Positions 7,936-14,131 of a DNA stretch of 14,599 bases are shown here, one piece after another. Both the position numbers and the translations under genes were made by a program. The notes beneath the pieces are model-generated. The model ran no database searches. It was not told the origin of the DNA and worked only from the letters and a program-made list of their open reading frames with translations. This stretch comes from JAOZTV01 sp965371805 (GTDB lineage Bacteria; Acidobacteriota; Aminicenantia; UBA2199): assembly GCA_965371805.1 (NCBI GenBank), contig CBDUZW010000089.1:1-14599 (forward strand), given 5' to 3'. Each line of letters starts with the position of its first letter. Position 1 is the first letter of the stretch.

Positions 7936-8592
7936 CTATACTCCATATTTTTCTCTATACTCGTACATTTTTTCCAATTGTTCGCTATTAAGAACTCCAT
8001 TATTTTTTAAATATGTAATAATTTCTATTATGTTCACAATTGGATAAAACTTAATACCTGTGCTTTCGTTTAACTCTTGAATTGCAGATTTATTGCCAGC
8101 TCCTTTTTCCATGCGGTCAACTGAAATTACAACTGCTCGTATTTTTGAATTACCTTCAGATTTTAAAACTTCTATTGACTCTTTTATAGCTGTACCAGCT
8201 GTAATTACATCATCAACCAATATAAGATTATCATCACTTGTTAGTTTTTTTCCAACAAGAATGCCTTTGTCGCCATGGTCTTTTCCCTCTTTCCTATTGA
8301 ATGAATAGTTGACATTGATATTGTGTTCTTTATATAATGCGTTTAATGTTGTAATTGCAAGAGGTATACCCTTATATGCAGGTCCGAAGATGACATTATA
8401 ATTATCTTTTATATTATCAACAATTGTAGCAGCATAAAAAATTCCAAGTTTGTTAATTGATTCTCCATTATAGAGAGAACCTGTATTTAAAAAATATGGA
8501 GATAATCTCCCTGATTTTAATTTAAACTCTCCAAACTTCAGTGCCTGGTTTTTAATTAGAAATTCAATAAATTCAACTTTGTAGTCCTTCAT
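7936..8592 (-). CDS. pyrE: Orotate phosphoribosyltransferase
   Basis: PyrE converts orotate and PRPP to orotidine 5'-monophosphate in pyrimidine synthesis. Visible features: FGEFKLKSGRLSPYFLNTG (20-38), which is the substrate-binding N-terminal part; FGPAYKGIPLA (69-79); the flexible loop KEGKDHGD (101-108); and the PRPP-binding motif LILVDDVITAGTA (123-135). Length 218 is normal. The start is supported by AGGAG seven bases upstream and by a promoter just ahead of it. It is monocistronic and converges on the polysaccharide genes, with only 16 bases between the two stop codons. Confidence 0.95.
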   Translation of the reverse strand: MKDYKVEFIEFLIKNQALKFGEFKLKSGRLSPYFLNTGSLYNGESINKLGIFYAATIVDNIKDNYNVIFGPAYKGIPLAITTLNALYKEHNINVNYSFNRKEGKDHGDKGILVGKKLTSDDNLILVDDVITAGTAIKESIEVLKSEGNSKIRAVVISVDRMEKGAGNKSAIQELNESTGIKFYPIVNIIEIITYLKNNGVLNSEQLEKMYEYREKYGV

Positions 8593-8612
8593 ATAAGATC
8601 TCCTTAACTAAG

Positions 8613-8641
8613 ATTATACAAGCAAAAAGAAGAAAAATCAA
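8613..8641 (-). promoter_or_regulatory. Sigma70-type promoter of pyrE
   Basis: On the minus strand TTGATT (8641-8636) and TATAAT (8618-8613, perfect -10) are 17 bases apart. The expected start near 8606 would give a leader of about 14 bases that just holds the AAGGAGA ribosome site (8605-8599). Confidence 0.65.
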
Positions 8642-8656
8642 TCGAAGCTTTTCTAG

Positions 8657-8692
8657 GTAAATAGTCCTTATTTAGGAAACAGGACTATTTAC
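8657..8692. repeat. 11-bp perfect inverted repeat upstream of pyrE promoter
   Basis: GTAAATAGTCC (8657-8667) and GGACTATTTAC (8682-8692) are exact reverse complements around a 14-base loop. It lies 15 bases upstream of the pyrE -35 box, so it would not be in the pyrE transcript. It could be an operator, or a terminator for minus-strand read-through; a loose T-rich stretch follows on that strand. Confidence 0.6.
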
Positions 8693-8763
8693 TCATTGAA
8701 CGCAGGTTTGTTATTAGGTAAACTTATAATATGAGAAATAGAATGTTATGCATATTAAGAAAG

Positions 8764-8800
8764 AGTACAAAAAATATTGTTTTAGTACAAAAAATTATTG
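8764..8800. repeat. Two direct repeats with 20-base period
   Basis: AGTACAAAAAAT occurs at 8764-8775 and 8784-8795, each followed by an (T)ATTG. The 20-base period is close to two helical turns, so a protein could bind both copies on one face of the DNA. They lie just ahead of the possible small peptide gene at 8814. Confidence 0.5.
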
Positions 8801-8813
8801 GGGGAAAACGATA

Positions 8814-8876
8814 ATGAAAAAATTTGTTTTAATACTTCTATTATTATTTTTTTTGTTTTTTTCAATTGTAATTTAA
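8814..8876 (+). CDS. Possible 20-residue hydrophobic peptide
   Basis: The frame reads MKKFVLILLLLFFLFFSIVI and ends at TAA. A GGGGGA run (8800-8805) with eight-base spacing could serve as ribosome site. The peptide is a two-Lys start followed by one continuous hydrophobic segment, like a single membrane helix or a signal peptide that lost its protein. No good promoter is seen; a TATAAT lies at 8725-8730. It could be a small membrane peptide, a leader peptide, a decayed lipoprotein gene, or chance in AT-rich DNA. Confidence 0.3.
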   Translation: MKKFVLILLLLFFLFFSIVI

Positions 8877-9019
8877 ATTTAAACCATGTGTTTTTTGTGT
8901 ATTTAAAAAGGACATGAAAATTTTTACAACGTAAAATAATATTTCAATCATTCAAAAGCAAAATGAAATATTTCAAATGAAAATTTAAAAACTTTAATTC
9001 TAATTAATTGTTAAATGAC

Positions 9020-9054
9020 AAATGAACATTCCTAAATAATAAGAATGTCCATTT
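9020..9054 (-). terminator. Probable terminator hairpin of the HU gene
   Basis: AAATGAACATTC (9020-9031) and GAATGTCCATTT (9043-9054) pair over 12 positions with one G-U pair and an 11-base loop. The hairpin starts 14 bases beyond the HU stop codon. The U-tract after it on the minus strand is poor (TTTAAC), so termination may be partial. Confidence 0.45.
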
Positions 9055-9067
9055 ATTGGTGTAGTAT

Positions 9068-9340
9068 TTACTGAATTCTTTCTTTTAATGATTTTCCTGG
9101 TTTAAATACAGGAACATCTTTTGCAGCGATCTTAAGTTTGTCGCCAGTTTTTGGATTTACACCCATTCTTTCTTTTCTGTGAGAAACTGCAAAAGTTCCA
9201 AATCCCACTAGTGTTACTTTGTTACCATCTTTCAATTCATCTGAAATTGTTTCAATAAATTCATTTACCATTAATTCGGTATCTGCAACTTTTAAATTGG
9301 CTTTTTCAGCAATTGATTTTACTAATTCTGTTTTATTCAT
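9068..9340 (-). CDS. hup: HU-family DNA-binding protein
   Basis: HU is a small dimeric histone-like protein that bends DNA and organises the nucleoid. The 90 residues cover the whole family: MNKTELVKSIAEKA at the start, VGFGTFAVSHRKER in the middle, then MGVNPKTGDKLKIAA, the beta arm with its Pro, and VPVFKPGKSLKERI at the end. An upstream in-frame ATG at 9346 would touch the AGGAG (9351-9347) with no spacing, whereas the ATG at 9340 has six bases and gives the usual MNKTELV start. The start at 9340 is therefore chosen. It has its own promoter and a likely terminator, so it is monocistronic. Confidence 0.96.
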   Translation of the reverse strand: MNKTELVKSIAEKANLKVADTELMVNEFIETISDELKDGNKVTLVGFGTFAVSHRKERMGVNPKTGDKLKIAAKDVPVFKPGKSLKERIQ

Positions 9341-9361
9341 ATTCATCTCCTTAAAAAAACT

Positions 9362-9390
9362 ATTTTATTTAAAATATCTATAAAAGTCAA
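9362..9390 (-). promoter_or_regulatory. Sigma70-type promoter of the HU gene
   Basis: On the minus strand TTGACT (9390-9385) and TAAAAT (9367-9362) are 17 bases apart. The expected start near 9355 gives a leader of about 14 bases with AAGGAG at normal distance from the ATG at 9340. The -35 box lies just beyond the end of fapA. Confidence 0.7.
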
Positions 9391-9406
9391 GTATAATCAG
9401 ATTATA

Positions 9407-10777
9407 TCATACTATTTCAAGTCTATCCAGTTCTTCTGAATATTTTACAGTGACATTATAGTACTCTTTTGAGGTTGTTAATTCAAATTTACCTATTCTT
9501 AAAAAGACTCTTGGATAAAGATTCTCTTTTATTCTTATAACTGAGTTATAATCATACATTTCTGCTTCAGCTTCATTTAATAATATATGGATCTGTTTTA
9601 TCTGGTCTCTTAGTATGTCCCATTTTTTTATCTCTTTCTTTACCTGAGAAGAAATAGCGGTGGAAAAATTTTTGTTTTCTAGAGCGACTCTACCATATCT
9701 TTTTTCAATTTCTTTTGCCTCTCCAATCCTTTTTTCGAAAAGTTCTTTAGTTTTAAAATACTCTTTTTCTTTTATCGGGTCAATACCTGTTGTCATTCTT
9801 GTACTCGTGTCAAATCTTGAACCTGCATTAAAAGTTGAAATACCTTTTGCTGCTCTTACATTACTTCCAACTATTCTGGCTTTTCTGGATTCAATTTTCA
9901 AATAACCGTCACATACTACTTCACTACCGATAATTCCATTTTTTACTACTATATCCTTAGCAGCAACTATTTTGGCATTTTCAACAAAGGTGGCAAATAT
10001 GTTTTGCTTTGCCTCTGCTTCTCCTTTATTTTTTCCAACAATACCACCTCTCACTTCAATATCAGATTTTGATGAAATGGTGCATGCTATAGCAGATCCG
10101 TAGATTAAAAGTTTTCCTTCGCATTTAACAACAAAATCAGGAAGAATATCTCTTCCTATTTTTACATCACCATTGAAATCTATATTCCCAGTGCTAAAGT
10201 CGACATCCTCATCCACAATAAATTCAGGAAATATTGAAAGAATATTGTTTTTAAAAAAAAGTGCTCCAGCTGTTTCGGCTTTATAAAAAATTGAGTTTTC
10301 CTGTTCATCTTTTATAATGTTAATCTCAGCAGTAAATGCAATATCAGGAATATCAGGGAAAATTGTTTTTTCACCAGTGACAGTTATTCCGTTTACTGGT
10401 GGGACTAATTTCCTTTTTATAGCTAATAGCTGACCGGCTTTAACATTTATGACTTTAGATAATTCTCTGTAATTTGTTCTTCCTGACTCATCAATTGTTG
10501 GTTTATCTGATATTGTAAACTTATAGTCTATTGATGGTTCAGTCCCTTCTAAAGGTTTAACACCTTCAGCTATATTAATTTTTTCTAATCCCCGACCTAT
10601 TTTTATACTTTCTACAACAACATTGAGGACATCTCTTTTTATACCGTAAGTGACTCCTCCCTCTTTAATTATACTAACCAATTCAGTGAGAGAAAGGTTC
10701 TTCTTTTCTGATGTATAAGAAAGATATGCCTTAAACTTGTCTTCAGAAATTTCAATTATTACGTCTTTATTACTCAT
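9407..10777 (-). CDS. fapA: FapA family (DUF342) polymer-forming protein
   Basis: Seen in order: an N-terminal region (about 1-80) with LTELVSIIKEGGVTYGI, the typical DUF342/FapA helix pair; an FapA core with AGQLLAIKRKLVPPVNGITVTGE near 111-135; a long beta-helix-like run of short repeats (about 165-320, e.g. GNIDFNGDVKIGRDI, GGIVGKNKGEA, VKNGIIGSEVVCDGYLKI); a helical stretch likely to form a coiled coil (about 335-405); and a short beta tail. The family is named flagellar assembly protein A, but many members occur outside flagellar clusters and their role is poorly known. The 456-residue length is usual. Its stop nearly abuts the HU promoter. The start has only AGG at a doubtful distance and a promoter whose +1 would fall about one or two bases before the ATG. 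Confidence 0.85.
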   Translation of the reverse strand: MSNKDVIIEISEDKFKAYLSYTSEKKNLSLTELVSIIKEGGVTYGIKRDVLNVVVESIKIGRGLEKINIAEGVKPLEGTEPSIDYKFTISDKPTIDESGRTNYRELSKVINVKAGQLLAIKRKLVPPVNGITVTGEKTIFPDIPDIAFTAEINIIKDEQENSIFYKAETAGALFFKNNILSIFPEFIVDEDVDFSTGNIDFNGDVKIGRDILPDFVVKCEGKLLIYGSAIACTISSKSDIEVRGGIVGKNKGEAEAKQNIFATFVENAKIVAAKDIVVKNGIIGSEVVCDGYLKIESRKARIVGSNVRAAKGISTFNAGSRFDTSTRMTTGIDPIKEKEYFKTKELFEKRIGEAKEIEKRYGRVALENKNFSTAISSQVKKEIKKWDILRDQIKQIHILLNEAEAEMYDYNSVIRIKENLYPRVFLRIGKFELTTSKEYYNVTVKYSEELDRLEIV

Positions 10778-10785
10778 AAGGACCT

Positions 10786-10814
10786 ATTATAAATAAAAAA
10801 ATATTTTTTTTCAA
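10786..10814 (-). promoter_or_regulatory. Sigma70-type promoter of fapA
   Basis: On the minus strand TTGAAA (10814-10809) and a perfect TATAAT (10791-10786) are 17 bases apart. Only eight bases separate the -10 box from the fapA ATG, so the transcript would have almost no leader. Confidence 0.6.
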
Positions 10815-10858
10815 CTAAATAAGGGCTATTTTTATAAATTTATGATAAGAAACATTTT

Positions 10859-12082
10859 CTATTTTTGAAATTGATTCGCCCAGGTGATTGCTTCCATATA
10901 ATATTCAAATATCTCATCTGGCTTTATTTTTATATCGTTGCAAATCTGAGTTACATTTTCCCAATCCATTTTTTCGTAAGATAGATAAAGGTCCAGCACT
11001 TTTCTATATAGATTGTTTTTTCCTAAAAGTGCCTCTTTAATTTCGTCTATAATGGGTACATTTTTTAAGATTTCTTCCATTGGACGATTTAAAAACCCAT
11101 CTATGAAAATAAAAAGCCCGGCAAGAAAAAAATTTGATTTTATATTTCTATTTCTAGTTTTTTCGGCAATGATCTCAGAAAATTTTGCAATTGAGACTGA
11201 AGTTATCATAAGCTGTTCCGGTTTATCATCACCTACCTGTGAGAGGGCCATAAGGGATATCCATTTTTTTAATTCATCGATCCCTAGTAAATTTAAAGCA
11301 TGCCGGATTGAATATACTTCTTTTCTGAGTGAAAATGCTGCTGAATTAATTAGTCTTAATAACTTATAAGACAAGGAAACATCTCGCATTAGTATTTTTT
11401 CAATATTGCCAATACTTACATTAGGGTTATATAATTCCTGGATTATTTGTAAAAAGTTTAATTTATATGCAGGCATATCTGTACCAGTTACTATTACGGG
11501 TTTGCTAAAAAAATAGCCTTGAAAATATGAATATCCCATCTCTTTTGCCTGATTAAATTCTTCTATGGTTTCTACTTTTTCAGCAAGATATTTTATATTG
11601 GGATTGTCTATTTTTTTGATTACATTTAACCTTTCTGTCCCTTTAGTCAATGTGAAATCTACTTTAACAATATCTGTGAGATTTAGTAGTGGTAAAAATT
11701 TATCTTGATATTCAAAGTCATCTAGAGCAAGTGTATAACCTTTTTTTTTTAATTTTTCAAAAGCTGAAATCACCTCTTTATCAGGTTCAACATCTTCTAA
11801 TAATTCAACTACAGTTGTTTGTTTTGGTAGTAAAAAAGTAATGTCACTTAAAAGAACTTTTCTTGTAAAATTCAAAAAAACCATTTTTCCTCTAGTAAGT
11901 TCATCAAAACCAAAAATAAGCAAACTATCCATCAGCATTTTAGAAGATGCATAATCCTGATCTAAGTTTGTATCAAAAAAATTTTCTAATCCTGATCTAA
12001 AAAGGAGTTCATATCCAAATATATTCTGGGCTTTATCAAATATTGGCTGCCTTGCAATAAAAACGTCATTTTTTGTTTGCAT
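10859..12082 (-). CDS. EAL-HDOD domain signalling protein (YuxH/CdgJ type)
   Basis: The N-terminal half (about 1-200) is an EAL-type domain starting FIARQPIFD..QNIFGYELLFRSG, with FLNFT (69-73), ALDDFEYQD (119-127), VKVDFTLT (139-146), LAEKVET (166-172) and YFQGYFFSKP (186-195). The EAL triad reads ELL and the DDFGTG motif reads DDFEYQ, so cyclic-di-GMP hydrolysis is doubtful and binding or partner signalling is more likely. The C-terminal half (about 205-405) is an HDOD domain with SYKLLRLINSAAF and IRHALNLLGIDELKKWI. Such proteins link c-di-GMP or stress signals to motility and surface traits. No Shine-Dalgarno is seen; a promoter lies nine bases ahead of the ATG. It precedes fapA on the same strand. 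Confidence 0.93.
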   Translation of the reverse strand: MQTKNDVFIARQPIFDKAQNIFGYELLFRSGLENFFDTNLDQDYASSKMLMDSLLIFGFDELTRGKMVFLNFTRKVLLSDITFLLPKQTTVVELLEDVEPDKEVISAFEKLKKKGYTLALDDFEYQDKFLPLLNLTDIVKVDFTLTKGTERLNVIKKIDNPNIKYLAEKVETIEEFNQAKEMGYSYFQGYFFSKPVIVTGTDMPAYKLNFLQIIQELYNPNVSIGNIEKILMRDVSLSYKLLRLINSAAFSLRKEVYSIRHALNLLGIDELKKWISLMALSQVGDDKPEQLMITSVSIAKFSEIIAEKTRNRNIKSNFFLAGLFIFIDGFLNRPMEEILKNVPIIDEIKEALLGKNNLYRKVLDLYLSYEKMDWENVTQICNDIKIKPDEIFEYYMEAITWANQFQK

Positions 12083-12091
12083 ATGCTATAG

Positions 12092-12120
12092 ATTTTAGCA
12101 GAAAAATATTCTTAAGTCTA
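12092..12120 (-). promoter_or_regulatory. Candidate promoter of the EAL-HDOD gene
   Basis: On the minus strand TAGACT (12120-12115) and TAAAAT (12097-12092) are 17 bases apart. Nine bases separate the -10 box from the ATG, giving an expected leader of about two or three bases. The -35 match is weaker than in the other promoters of this window. Confidence 0.45.
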
Positions 12121-12142
12121 TCATTGATTAATAGATGATAGA
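12117..12142. repeat. 8-bp inverted repeat between tilS and the EAL-HDOD gene
   Basis: TCTATCAT (12117-12124) and ATGATAGA (12135-12142) are exact reverse complements with a 10-base loop. It overlaps the candidate -35 box of the EAL-HDOD gene, so it could be an operator. Alternatively it is a weak terminator for tilS, since a TTTTT run follows some way downstream on that strand. Confidence 0.45.
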
Positions 12143-12176
12143 ATAGATAAAGCCAATATAGCCCAGGTCACTGTTA

Positions 12177-13544
12177 TCAAAATTGTAGAGTATGTACTGC
12201 GATTTGTAAGAATATGCCTTTTTTTTCTTTATTACTAATTTTATATTTTTCTGAAACAGGTGAACCAAATACCCAGATAATTTCTCCATTTGAGTTAACA
12301 AGGACTGGACAAAGATTCCTTAGCTCGGGAGGTTTATTAAAGCTTCTTATCATTTCAAAAACAGTCAAATTGAATTTTGAATTTATTTTTATATACTTAT
12401 CTTCTTTTTTAGGAGATCTCAATGTCAATGGGAACAGACATTTTTCTTGAGGAATAATTATCTCATGATTATTTTCAGGCCTCAAATAGTTTTCTATTTG
12501 TTTAATGGTAAAGCTTTTTCCAATCTCATCAATTAAAACTTCTTTATCAGGATTCTTTATTAGATATTTGTAGGGTTTTAATTTGATATCAGCCGGAAAC
12601 ATAAAACCTTTTTTTATAGACAATTCTAGTCTAGGGAGTGAAATGTTTTGTTCATTCTTAACAGAACTGAGCATATTCTCAAGGTTTTTAAAACTTATAT
12701 TAAACAGGTTTCCAAGGATACTCCTAAGATATTCCCTTAAAATATGTCTTTGTATTGCTAAATGATGCGTAGAAATAATGGATAAGGGTAATATTTTATT
12801 TAGAATAAGATTATTTTTTAATATTTTTATTGCAAACTCTGAAAAATAATTATACTCTTCTTTTATAATTTCTATTGTTCTATATATAGAATTGTCAATA
12901 TTTGGTTCTATTTTTTTTATTTCAGGGATTAGCTGATTTCTTATCTTGTTTCTTAAAAAAACATTGTCTACATTAGAATAATCAGTATAGAAATTGATAT
13001 TATTTCTCTGTAAAAAATCTAATATTTGTTCCTTAGTAAATTGTAAAAGGGGACGATAGAACAATTTGTTTTTTTTCATGGAAATCGAAGTGAGTCCCTG
13101 AAGTCCACTTCCCCGGAATAATTTTATCAGGAACGTTTCTGTCACATCAGATTTTGTGTGTGCTGTAAATACTTTTGTGTTTTTATAATCATCTATAATA
13201 GAATTGAAAAATTTGTATCTTAAGATAGATGCCCCATTTTCAAGATTCAATTTGTTTAAGACAACATATTTCTTAACAAAATCACCGCCAGTCAATAATT
13301 GGATGTCATTTGTTTTGCAGAATTTGTTTACCCAGTCTTCCTCTTCTTTATAGTCAGTCCTGATTTTATGATTGAAATATGCAGCAACCAAATCAAAATC
13401 AATTTCATTTTGAAGACTTTTTAAAAGTATTGTTAATGCCACTGAATCTTTCCCACCAGAAAGAGCAATTATTATTGTGTCACCTTTTTTGATAAGATTG
13501 TTGTTTTTTATTACATCTTTGAATTTTGAATAAATGAATTTCAT
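12177..13544 (-). CDS. tilS: tRNA(Ile)-lysidine synthetase
   Basis: TilS attaches lysine to C34 of tRNA-Ile2 (anticodon CAU), using ATP, so that it reads AUA codons; it is normally essential. The PP-loop ATP motif SGGKDS is at 29-34 within DTIIIALSGGKDSVALTILL. AAYFNHKIR, FTAHTKSDVTETFLIKLFRGSGLQGL and the PLLQFTKEQI block follow in normal order. The C-terminal TilS domain carries CPVLVNSNGEIIWVFGSPVS. Length 455 is normal. The start codon is preceded by ten A residues and only a weak AGGT in a hairpin. The tRNA gene lies 40 bases upstream on the same strand, and no separate promoter is seen between them, so tilS is probably read from the tRNA promoter. Heavy use of Asn, Ile and Lys fits the AT-rich genome. 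Confidence 0.95.
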   Translation of the reverse strand: MKFIYSKFKDVIKNNNLIKKGDTIIIALSGGKDSVALTILLKSLQNEIDFDLVAAYFNHKIRTDYKEEEDWVNKFCKTNDIQLLTGGDFVKKYVVLNKLNLENGASILRYKFFNSIIDDYKNTKVFTAHTKSDVTETFLIKLFRGSGLQGLTSISMKKNKLFYRPLLQFTKEQILDFLQRNNINFYTDYSNVDNVFLRNKIRNQLIPEIKKIEPNIDNSIYRTIEIIKEEYNYFSEFAIKILKNNLILNKILPLSIISTHHLAIQRHILREYLRSILGNLFNISFKNLENMLSSVKNEQNISLPRLELSIKKGFMFPADIKLKPYKYLIKNPDKEVLIDEIGKSFTIKQIENYLRPENNHEIIIPQEKCLFPLTLRSPKKEDKYIKINSKFNLTVFEMIRSFNKPPELRNLCPVLVNSNGEIIWVFGSPVSEKYKISNKEKKGIFLQIAVHTLQF

Positions 13545-13554
13545 TTTTTTTTTT

Positions 13555-13576
13555 ACCTGAATTGCACTATTCAGGT
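13555..13576 (-). promoter_or_regulatory. Hairpin in the tRNA-tilS spacer
   Basis: ACCTGAAT (13555-13562) and ATTCAGGT (13569-13576) form a perfect 8-bp stem with a six-base loop. On the minus strand it is followed by A residues, not U residues, so it is not an intrinsic terminator in the direction of tilS. It holds the only Shine-Dalgarno-like AGGT before tilS and could mark the 3' end for tRNA processing or limit tilS translation. Confidence 0.5.
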
Positions 13577-13584
13577 TTTAAATA

Positions 13585-13657
13585 TAGCGGTGGAGGGACT
13601 TGAACCCCCGACATATCGGATATGAGCCGACTGCTCTACCGGCTGAGCTACACCGCC
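13585..13657 (-). tRNA. tRNA-Met (CAT), elongator type
   Basis: The minus strand folds into a full cloverleaf of 73 bases. It has a seven-pair acceptor stem starting GGCGGTG (closing pair G1-U72), a D arm GCTC...GAGC, an anticodon stem GTCGG/CCGAT with loop CTCATAT (anticodon CAT at 13624-13622), a five-base variable loop, a T arm with GGTTCAAGT and discriminator A73. CCA is not encoded. It lacks initiator marks: no C1-A72 mismatch and no three G-C pairs next to the anticodon loop. Positions 4 and 5 are G-C pairs, as in Bacillus elongator tRNA-Met. tRNA-Ile2 usually has C4-G69 and C5-G68, which TilS recognises, so Met is preferred over Ile2. Confidence 0.92.
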
Positions 13658-13671
13658 ATAAATAAGTTACG

Positions 13672-13700
13672 ATTATACCTCAATCGTTATCTTTTTTCAA
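13672..13700 (-). promoter_or_regulatory. Sigma70-type promoter of tRNA-Met and tilS
   Basis: On the minus strand TTGAAA (13700-13695) and a perfect TATAAT (13677-13672) are 17 bases apart. The expected start near 13665 is about eight bases before the mature tRNA 5' end. Confidence 0.75.
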
Positions 13701-13719
13701 CCTAAGTATGCTTTTCTAA

Positions 13720-14118
13720 TTAGATAATAAATAACTTTGCTGTTGCTGTTGCAAGGGTTTTTGAATTCTTGTCTTCTAATGAAGCCTCTGTATAGATTAT
13801 TTTTTTTGTAACTTTTAGAATTTTACTTCGCAGATAGTATAGACTTTCTGTTTTAACGGGTTTTTTATACTTAATATTCAGTTCTGCTGTGACACATCTG
13901 TATTTATTAAATGAAGCAGCTTTTATCTGAATCTCATCCAGTACTGTAGCAAGTAAACCGCCGTGGACGATCCCTTTCCATCCCTGATGATAATCGGAGA
14001 AAATTAATTGTGATTCAGCTTCTTTTGTTTCTTTATTAAATCCGAAATCAAACTGTAATCCTCTATCATTATCTATTCCGCAAACAAAACACCGATTATC
14101 ATCAGAAACTTTTCTCAT
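13720..14118 (-). CDS. Hotdog-fold thioesterase (PaaI-like, 4HBT)
   Basis: The 132-residue protein has the single-hotdog layout. An N-terminal CFVCGIDNDRGLQFDF segment (10-25) is the CxxCG..N..GL motif of one thioesterase subgroup. The active-site block follows: GIVHGGLLATVLDE (49-62), with HGG at 52-54 and Asp61/Glu62. The later strands include TAELNIKYKKPVKT and ATATAKLF. Family members hydrolyse acyl-CoA or acyl-ACP thioesters; the substrate here is unknown. It lies 13 bases downstream of the Lys-rich protein gene, has no clear Shine-Dalgarno, and is probably co-transcribed with that gene. Confidence 0.88.
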   Translation of the reverse strand: MRKVSDDNRCFVCGIDNDRGLQFDFGFNKETKEAESQLIFSDYHQGWKGIVHGGLLATVLDEIQIKAASFNKYRCVTAELNIKYKKPVKTESLYYLRSKILKVTKKIIYTEASLEDKNSKTLATATAKLFII

Positions 14119-14131
14119 ATTTTATTAATTA

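Larger units (their letters stand above)
8593..9067. other. Intergenic spacer between pyrE and HU: contents
   Basis: This ~475-base stretch has no gene of normal size. It holds the pyrE promoter, an 11-bp inverted repeat (8657-8692), a -10-like TATAAT on the plus strand at 8725-8730 without a matching -35, two direct repeats 20 bases apart (8764-8800), a possible 20-residue hydrophobic peptide gene (8814-8876), a perfect 12-base palindrome TGAAATATTTCA (8964-8975) with its half ATATTTCAA also at 8939-8947, and the HU terminator hairpin (9020-9054). A tiny frame MKIFTT with an AAGGA ahead of it (8914-8934) is probably chance. Confidence 0.6.

Noticed and set aside
8914..8934. Six-codon frame MKIFTT with AAGGA upstream, as a leader peptide
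   Set aside because: Too short to judge, no gene follows on that strand, and such frames arise by chance in AT-rich DNA.
9341..9346. HU start at the upstream ATG (9346)
   Set aside because: The AGGAG would directly touch that ATG; the next ATG at 9340 has normal spacing and gives the usual MNKTELV start.
11013..11369. Plus-strand 118-codon frame opposite the EAL-HDOD gene
   Set aside because: It is antisense to the HDOD domain, whose motifs are clear, and has no start signals.
13555..13576. Intrinsic terminator between the tRNA and tilS
   Set aside because: On the tRNA strand the hairpin is followed by A residues, not U residues.
13585..13657. tRNA-Ile2 (lysidine) identity for the CAT tRNA beside tilS
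   Set aside because: It would be an attractive pair with TilS, but positions 4 and 5 are G-C instead of C-G, and the acceptor stem with G1-U72 matches elongator tRNA-Met.
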